Source of the DNA: Bacillota bacterium
Lineage (GTDB): Bacteria > Bacillota > Limnochordia > Darwinibacteriales > DTU012
Length of the DNA: 60,267 nt
Direction: 5' to 3'
Assembly (NCBI GenBank): GCA_012520795.1
Contig: JAAYNP010000024.1
Span: 1-60,267, forward strand
Made by a program: the position numbers and the translations under genes. The notes below the pieces were generated by a model that ran no database searches, had not been told where the DNA came from, and worked only from the letters and a program-made list of their open reading frames with translations. Below, piece after piece: positions 54,734 to 60,267 of the stretch (within the stretch, counting starts at the first letter, position 1; each line of letters begins with the position of its first letter).

Positions 54734-57490
54734 ATGTCAAGGTTAAAGTGGACTGTGATTTTGGTGCTGATTGCACTGCTGCCAATCGTTGCTGCGGCCG
54801 AGGAACCGCCGGTTGACCAAGAATATATATCAAAACTGATGACGGATCTCCGCTCACAGAATTTCGGCGTAGCCTTAAAAGCTCAGGAAGCGCTAATCGA
54901 AATCGGGGAACCGAGCATCCCGCATTTGCGGATCCTGTTAAGCCGCACCCAGGATCGCTGGGAGAAGATGAAAGTTATCGCTGTCCTTGGGGGGATCGGC
55001 AGCGAGGCAGCTGTCCGGGCTTTGCTGAGTGTCATTGGCGATCCGGAGCCTTCAGTACGCGATGCCGTTGTATCTGCCGCCAAAAACCTCGATCCAGAAC
55101 AGGCGCAGGCCGCTGCACCGCTCTTTGTCGAGCATTTGGTCAGTGATCGGAAAGAAGCGAGGGATACGGCGGGCGAAGCGCTGCAGGCTATGGGCATAAC
55201 AAAGGCAAGGCTGGCGGATATCTTGACTGAGACCATCGTGGACGCATCTGGCAGCAGGCGCCGGAATGCTCTGCTTGAATTGGGGAAACTTGGCTCTGAG
55301 GCAGCCCATGCTGTGCCCCAACTGCTGCCGCTGGTTGAAGCAGCCGAGTTTGAAGAAGCCTTGCAGATACTCGAAGCTTTATCCAGGATAGGCAGCCCAA
55401 CTATCCTGACTCGTGCTGTTGAGCTGGTTGAGCCGATGATTCTCTCTGAGGATTGGGCAGTCCGTCAAGAGGCGATTCGAGTAATGCAGCAGTTAGGGCT
55501 TGATGGTGAGCCGATGATTGCGCCTGCGGTTAAACTTCTGGCCAGCGGGGACGAGGCAGAGCAGTTTTTCGGAATTGATATTCTGGCTCATATAGGCATT
55601 TCGCAGGGTGCAGCTGTGAATCAGCTTGCTGAAGTGCTTGCTGATTCCAGTCACGGCCATGCTTTGCGGTGGAAGGCCTTTAAAGCCCTGCAGAGCTTGT
55701 ATTCACAGATGGAGTACCATATTGGCCGGGGCTTTACCGCAGTCACAACCGATGAGGGAGTCTACCTCGGATGGCGCTTGTTGGGTACTGATCCCTTTGA
55801 CTTGGGATTCAACATTTACCGCGATGGCGTGAAGTTAAACGAGAGCCCGATTAAAACCAGCACCAATTATCTCGATCCCGACGGCAGCCCCGATGCCCGC
55901 TATGTCCTGGCAGTGGTGGATCACGAGGGAGAGACGGTTGCTGCAGAAACCGCGCCTTGGCAGCAGAACTACCATACCATTCCACTGCAGCGCCCTCCGG
56001 GAGGCAGGACTCCAAACGGCGAGGATTACCAGTATTGGGCCAACGATGCCAGTGCAGCAGATTTGGATGGAGACGGAGAGTATGAAATCATCCTGAAATG
56101 GGAGCCGTCAAACGCCAAAGACAATTCGATCCGGGGTTATACCGGGACTGTCTTCATTGATGCCTATAAACTGGATGGGACTTTAATGTGGCGTATTGAC
56201 ATGGGGCGTAACATCCGGGCCGGGGCTCACTACACACAGTTTATCGCCTATGATCTCGATGGAGACGGGCAGGCGGAGGTTGCTGTGAAAACAGCTGACG
56301 GTACCGTGGATGGAACCGGGCAAGTGATTGGGAACCCAAACGCTGATTACCGCAACAGCCAAGGCTTGATCCTCTCCGGGCCGGAATACCTGACCATTTT
56401 TGATGGGGAAACCGGAGCTGCTTTAGTCACAATCGATTACGAGCCGCCCCGGGGAAGTGTTACCAGCTGGGGTGACAACTACGGTAATCGTTCTGACAGG
56501 TTTCTGGCAGGAGTGGCCTACCTGGACGGCAGCCGGCCAAGTTTGATCATGTCCCGAGGTTACTATACCCGCACCGTGATCGTGGCCTACAACTGGCGCG
56601 ATGGCGAACTGACAAAGCTGTGGACATTTGATACGAACCAGCCGGGATTATCTGGTTATGCCGGGCAGGGTAACCATCAGCTTTCCATTGCTGATGTGGA
56701 TGGAGACGGCAGAGACGAGATTGTTTTCGGCGCTATGACCGTTGATAATGACGGCAGGCCCTTGTACAATACCGGATTTGGCCACGGAGACGCTCTTCAT
56801 GTGGGGGATTTTGATCCCCGCCGCCCTGGATTGGAAGTGTTTGGCGTCCATGAGAACCGGCCCCATCCCTCCGGCATCAATTTCCGGGACGCGGGAACCG
56901 GCGAGGTGATCTGGGGTGTGCGCACAGAGTATGATGTGGGGCGCGGATTAATCGCCGACATTGACCCCAATTATCCCGGTGCTGAGGCCTGGGCGACCGG
57001 CACTTCCGGCAATGTAAGGTGCGCTGACGGCGAAACGCTGACAATTGCCCGCCCATCAGTCAATTTTGCCATTTGGTGGGATGATGATCTGCTGCGGGAG
57101 CTTTTGGATGATATTACCATTACCAAGTGGGACTGGAATACCAGGCAAATTGTACAGCTGCTGTATGCCCAAGGCTGCGCTTCCAACAACGACACCAAGA
57201 AAACACCCGCATTGACCGCGGATTTGTTTGGAGATTGGCGGGAAGAAGTAGTATTCCGAGCCAACGGCAACCGGGAACTGAGGGTTTATACGACTACGGA
57301 TCTTTCAGAGCACCGGATCTATACCTTGATGCACGATCGGCAGTACCGGGTGGCTGTGGCCTGGCAAAATGTAGCCTACAACCAGCCGCCGCATCCGAGT
57401 TTTTATATCGGCCCGGATCAGCCGCCTCCCACTTATAACCCTGGGTTCATCCATAATGCGATTCAGCAATATGGTGAGGAGTTTCAGTGA
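54734..57490 (+). CDS. HEAT-repeat + PL11 rhamnogalacturonan lyase, copy 2
   Basis: 918 residues. Clear signal peptide (about 1-22, ending VAAAEE). HEAT repeats occupy about 28-320 (LIEIGEPSIPHLRILL, IAVLGGIGSEAAVRALLSVI). The PL11 domain begins near residue 326 (MEYHIGRGFTAV) and keeps the DLDGDGEYEI, DLDGDGQAEV and DVDGDGRDEI calcium-type loops, RAGAHYTQF, GHGDALHVGD, FGDWREE and the AWQNVAYNQPPHPSFYIG end. The gene starts 33 bp after copy 1 with GGGAG upstream, so they share a transcript. The lyase part is very similar to copies 1 and 3, the HEAT part much less so. Exported; anchoring is unknown. Confidence 0.93.
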   Translation: MSRLKWTVILVLIALLPIVAAAEEPPVDQEYISKLMTDLRSQNFGVALKAQEALIEIGEPSIPHLRILLSRTQDRWEKMKVIAVLGGIGSEAAVRALLSVIGDPEPSVRDAVVSAAKNLDPEQAQAAAPLFVEHLVSDRKEARDTAGEALQAMGITKARLADILTETIVDASGSRRRNALLELGKLGSEAAHAVPQLLPLVEAAEFEEALQILEALSRIGSPTILTRAVELVEPMILSEDWAVRQEAIRVMQQLGLDGEPMIAPAVKLLASGDEAEQFFGIDILAHIGISQGAAVNQLAEVLADSSHGHALRWKAFKALQSLYSQMEYHIGRGFTAVTTDEGVYLGWRLLGTDPFDLGFNIYRDGVKLNESPIKTSTNYLDPDGSPDARYVLAVVDHEGETVAAETAPWQQNYHTIPLQRPPGGRTPNGEDYQYWANDASAADLDGDGEYEIILKWEPSNAKDNSIRGYTGTVFIDAYKLDGTLMWRIDMGRNIRAGAHYTQFIAYDLDGDGQAEVAVKTADGTVDGTGQVIGNPNADYRNSQGLILSGPEYLTIFDGETGAALVTIDYEPPRGSVTSWGDNYGNRSDRFLAGVAYLDGSRPSLIMSRGYYTRTVIVAYNWRDGELTKLWTFDTNQPGLSGYAGQGNHQLSIADVDGDGRDEIVFGAMTVDNDGRPLYNTGFGHGDALHVGDFDPRRPGLEVFGVHENRPHPSGINFRDAGTGEVIWGVRTEYDVGRGLIADIDPNYPGAEAWATGTSGNVRCADGETLTIARPSVNFAIWWDDDLLRELLDDITITKWDWNTRQIVQLLYAQGCASNNDTKKTPALTADLFGDWREEVVFRANGNRELRVYTTTDLSEHRIYTLMHDRQYRVAVAWQNVAYNQPPHPSFYIGPDQPPPTYNPGFIHNAIQQYGEEFQ

Positions 57491-57521
57491 TTTGATTAAT
57501 GACTAAGAAAGGAGTGCTGGT

Positions 57522-60158
57522 ATGCGTAAAGCTGTGGTAGCAGTTTTGATAATCACCATAGCCTGGCTCAGCAGCGCACTGATCCAGGCGGCGGAAGCGG
57601 ATGCACTTTCCAGCCTGATTGAAGATTTGCTCAGCTCCAATTTCGTGGTATCCACCAAGGCGTCCGACGAACTGGCAGGCATGGGCACAGAAGTGATTCC
57701 CCGCATCGCAGAAGATGTCTTGACGGATCCCGCCTGGGCGAACCGGTTCAAGGGGATCACTGTATTGAAAAATATGGGGGCAGTGGAAGGAATACCGCAT
57801 CTGATGCATCTTTTAGACGATGAACAGCAGCGGGTCCGCACCTATGCCCGTGAAGTTGTTGATGGGATTGCTGCCGCCTGCGGTGAAGCCGCCGAACAGG
57901 TTCTTGCTCAATTACTGGTGGCAGAGAAGGCGGTTGTGCGCAGTACGGCGAAAGAGCTTTTGAATAATGCTGGTTGGACGAAGGGTGAAATTGAGGCGGG
58001 CATCATACAAGCTCTGCAAGGGCAGGATCCAATTGAAAGAAGGGTAGCAATCGAGCTGTTGAGCCTGGAAAACTACCGGCACCGTACCTTTTTTGACCAA
58101 GTGGCTTCATTGATCAGCGATCCTGAACCTATGGTACAAAAACAAGCTGTCAAAGGCCTAAGTGTCCTCGGGTTTACTCCGGAGGAGATTTTTGGCCAGA
58201 TCCAAGCTCAGCTGCTTGCTGACAAGCCCGATTGGGACGTTGTCACGGAACTGTTTACCCAAATGGTGCAGGCTGACCACGCAGCGGCTCAGATTCTGAT
58301 GGATATAATAACCGATCAGAGCCGGGATCAGTCTTTGCGCAAGGCTGCATATGACGGGTTGGCCGTGGCCGTGCCTCAACTTGAGTATCATCTCGACCGG
58401 GGTTTGGCGGCGGTCAAGGTGGATGGCGGAGTGTACTTGAGCTGGCGCTTGTTGGGGACCGATCCCTTTGATCTTGGGTTTAATGTGTACCGGGATGGGG
58501 TCAAGATCAACTCAGCGCCGATCGTTTCGAGTACCAATTATCTTGACCCGGAAGGGGCGCCGGAAGCAAACTACTGCATAACCGCCGTCATTGACGGGGT
58601 AGAGGTTGAGCAATCCGAGACAACGGCAGTGCTTCCCCAGGCGTATATTGCCATTCCCTTGGAGCCGCCGCCGGGCGGGCGCACTCCGGATCGCGTCTCG
58701 TATTCCTACACAGCTAACGATGCCAGCGCTGCCGATTTGGACGGCGACGGCCAATATGAGATTATTTTGAAGTGGGATCCCACCAATGCCAAAGATAATG
58801 CCCACAGTGGTTACACCGGCAATGTATATCTCGATGCCTACAAGTTGGATGGTACAAGACTGTGGCGGATTGATCTGGGCCACAACATCCGGGCAGGCGC
58901 TCACTACACCCAGTTTATGGTTTATGATTTCGACGGCGACGGCAAAGCGGAACTCGCTGTCAAGACAGCCGATGGCACCGTAGACGGTGTAGGTAATGTG
59001 ATCGGTGATCCCACCGCCGATTACCGGAATTCAAGCGGATATGTTCTTGCCGGGCCGGAGTACCTGACTATGTTTGACGGTGAAACAGGAGCAGCCTTGG
59101 CCACAATTGAATACATACCACCGCGGGGCAATGTCTCCGCTTGGGGCGATGGTTACGGCAACCGGGTGGATCGTTTTCTGGCAGGCGTGGCCTATCTTGA
59201 TGGCGTAAGGCCCAGTCTGTTGATGGCCAGGGGGTACTACACCCGGGCGGTGATCGCTGCATTCAACTGGGTGGACAAGCAATTTGTCCCGGTTTGGACT
59301 TTTGACAGCAATGATCCCGGCAGCTATATTGCAGCGGGGCAGGGCAATCATCAGCTGTCGGTGGCCGATGTGGACGGCGACGGCAAGGATGAGATTATAT
59401 ACGGTGCAGTGACTATTGACGATGATGGAACCATCATGTATGCAACCGGGCTGGGGCACGGTGATGCGCTGCATGTATCGGATATTGATCCCAGTCGGCC
59501 TGGTTTGGAGGTATTTGCCGTACATGAACCTGTACCGAACACTGCCGGGATTGAACTGCATGATGCCCGGACTGGGGAAATCCTCTGGGGCATCCCCACA
59601 GATTATGACGTGGGCCGGGGCATCAGCATCAATATTGATCCCAATCACTACGGCAATGAGTGCTGGGCATCGCGGAGTCCCTTGTTTAATGCTAAGGGTG
59701 AAGTTATCTCCCAAAGTGTCCCCAATTCCATCAACCATGCAATCTGGTGGGACGGGGATCTGCTGCGGGAACTGTTGGATCACACCGGCACGGGCGGTGC
59801 AGGCAAAATCGACAAGTGGGATTGGGAGAACAGGCGGACGGTTAATCTTGTGATTTTCGGCGGCACCTCATCGAACAACGGAACCAAGGGCAACCCATCA
59901 CTAACCGCGGATATCCTTGGCGACTGGCGGGAAGAGGCTGTCTTTAGAAGAAATGACAACCGGGAACTGCGGATCTACCTGACTACACATCCCACCGAAC
60001 ACCGCCTGTACACATTCATGCATGACCGGCAGTACCGGGTGGCCATTGCCTGGCAGAATGTGGCCTACAACCAACCGCCGCATCCAAGCTTTTATGTAGG
60101 CGACGACATGGAGCTTCAGGATTTCCATATAGGACAGGCTTACCGGGTACTGGATTAG
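57522..60158 (+). CDS. HEAT-repeat + PL11 rhamnogalacturonan lyase, copy 3
   Basis: 878 residues. Signal peptide about 1-25 (ending LIQAAEAD). The HEAT region is shorter (about 28-280), by roughly one repeat compared with copies 1 and 2; LAGMGTEVIPRIAEDVL and ITVLKNMGAVEGIPHLM are typical repeat units. The PL11 domain starts near residue 288 (LEYHLDRGLAAV) and is complete, with DLDGDGQYEI, DFDGDGKAEL, DVDGDGKDEI, GHGDALHVSD, LGDWREE and the conserved C-terminal AWQNVAYNQPPHPSFYVG. The ribosome binding site is AAAGGAG, 32 bp after copy 2. A terminator follows, closing a three-gene unit. Confidence 0.93.
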   Translation: MRKAVVAVLIITIAWLSSALIQAAEADALSSLIEDLLSSNFVVSTKASDELAGMGTEVIPRIAEDVLTDPAWANRFKGITVLKNMGAVEGIPHLMHLLDDEQQRVRTYAREVVDGIAAACGEAAEQVLAQLLVAEKAVVRSTAKELLNNAGWTKGEIEAGIIQALQGQDPIERRVAIELLSLENYRHRTFFDQVASLISDPEPMVQKQAVKGLSVLGFTPEEIFGQIQAQLLADKPDWDVVTELFTQMVQADHAAAQILMDIITDQSRDQSLRKAAYDGLAVAVPQLEYHLDRGLAAVKVDGGVYLSWRLLGTDPFDLGFNVYRDGVKINSAPIVSSTNYLDPEGAPEANYCITAVIDGVEVEQSETTAVLPQAYIAIPLEPPPGGRTPDRVSYSYTANDASAADLDGDGQYEIILKWDPTNAKDNAHSGYTGNVYLDAYKLDGTRLWRIDLGHNIRAGAHYTQFMVYDFDGDGKAELAVKTADGTVDGVGNVIGDPTADYRNSSGYVLAGPEYLTMFDGETGAALATIEYIPPRGNVSAWGDGYGNRVDRFLAGVAYLDGVRPSLLMARGYYTRAVIAAFNWVDKQFVPVWTFDSNDPGSYIAAGQGNHQLSVADVDGDGKDEIIYGAVTIDDDGTIMYATGLGHGDALHVSDIDPSRPGLEVFAVHEPVPNTAGIELHDARTGEILWGIPTDYDVGRGISINIDPNHYGNECWASRSPLFNAKGEVISQSVPNSINHAIWWDGDLLRELLDHTGTGGAGKIDKWDWENRRTVNLVIFGGTSSNNGTKGNPSLTADILGDWREEAVFRRNDNRELRIYLTTHPTEHRLYTFMHDRQYRVAIAWQNVAYNQPPHPSFYVGDDMELQDFHIGQAYRVLD

Positions 60159-60201
60159 TATCGGGAGGAATTCAGCGGCTAGCGTGGCCTTAAGATGATT
60201 G

Positions 60202-60231
60202 GAGCTCGGCGATGTGACAGAGCTCTTTTTT
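60202..60231 (+). terminator. Terminator of the PL11 cluster
   Basis: GAGCTC (60202-60207) pairs with GAGCTC (60220-60225), then T6. Confidence 0.7.
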
Positions 60232-60267
60232 CGTGTGCCCGGCATGTCTACCGAGCCGATGGGTTGA

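Overview
The window reads as a chromosome segment of a Gram-positive, clostridial-grade member of the Bacillota. Most genes have strong AAGGAGG-type ribosome binding sites and are closed by rho-independent hairpins. Several genes have their best counterparts in Bacillus/Clostridium: the alaR-alaT pair, the YclM-type aspartokinase, mrfA-mrfB (yprA-yprB), luxS and a Spo0B-like sensor protein. I cannot name a genus. I found no rRNA, tRNA, CRISPR array, phage gene or intact insertion sequence; the only mobile-element trace is the left end of an IS3-family element near 42.4 kb.

Layout. 0-2.6 kb: end of alaR, then alaT and an aspartokinase. 2.7-7.3 kb: surface proteins, namely two convergent paralogous lipoproteins, a beta-helix lipoprotein and a LysM protein. 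7.4-10.6 kb: GH95 fucosidase and an AraC regulator. 10.8-14.9 kb: mrfA-mrfB (DNA repair) and msrA. 14.9-18.6 kb: a DUF1015 protein, then rhaA with an oxidoreductase. 18.6-27.3 kb: HtrA protease, serA and serC (divergent), a GNAT enzyme, luxS, and the threonine operon hom-thrC-thrB. 27.3-36.2 kb: GDSL esterase, then a seven-gene sugar operon (OYE-type flavoenzyme, TIM-barrel isomerase, two Gfo/Idh oxidoreductases, GH51, FucU-like mutarotase, rhaB). 36.3-42.3 kb: cytoplasmic pullulanase, aconitase, KDG kinase, CPBP protease. 42.4-50.2 kb: IS3 relic and a degenerate sensor kinase, ung, fucI, a transglutaminase-like protein, a purC variant, a small coiled-coil protein, galM. 50.5-60.2 kb: a GGDEF-EAL protein and three tandem secreted polysaccharide lyases.

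How it fits together. The dominant theme is use of pectin side-chain and rhamnogalacturonan sugars. Three exported PL11 rhamnogalacturonan lyases, each with an N-terminal HEAT-repeat domain, would cut the backbone outside the cell. GH95, GH51 and the GDSL esterase have no signal peptide, so they probably act on imported oligosaccharides. RhaA, FucI, the FucU-like protein, RhaB and KdgK then feed rhamnose, fucose and uronate products into central metabolism. No sugar transporter, no rhamnulose/fuculose phosphate aldolase and no GH105 is present in this window.

The most unusual items are the HEAT-PL11 triplet, the operon that combines oxidoreductases with a TIM-barrel isomerase and a single-domain flavoenzyme carrying a probable Fe-S motif, a Spo0B-like kinase that lacks its phosphoacceptor histidine and whose start signals lie in IS3 debris, and a hairpin that buries the ribosome binding site of the LysM gene.
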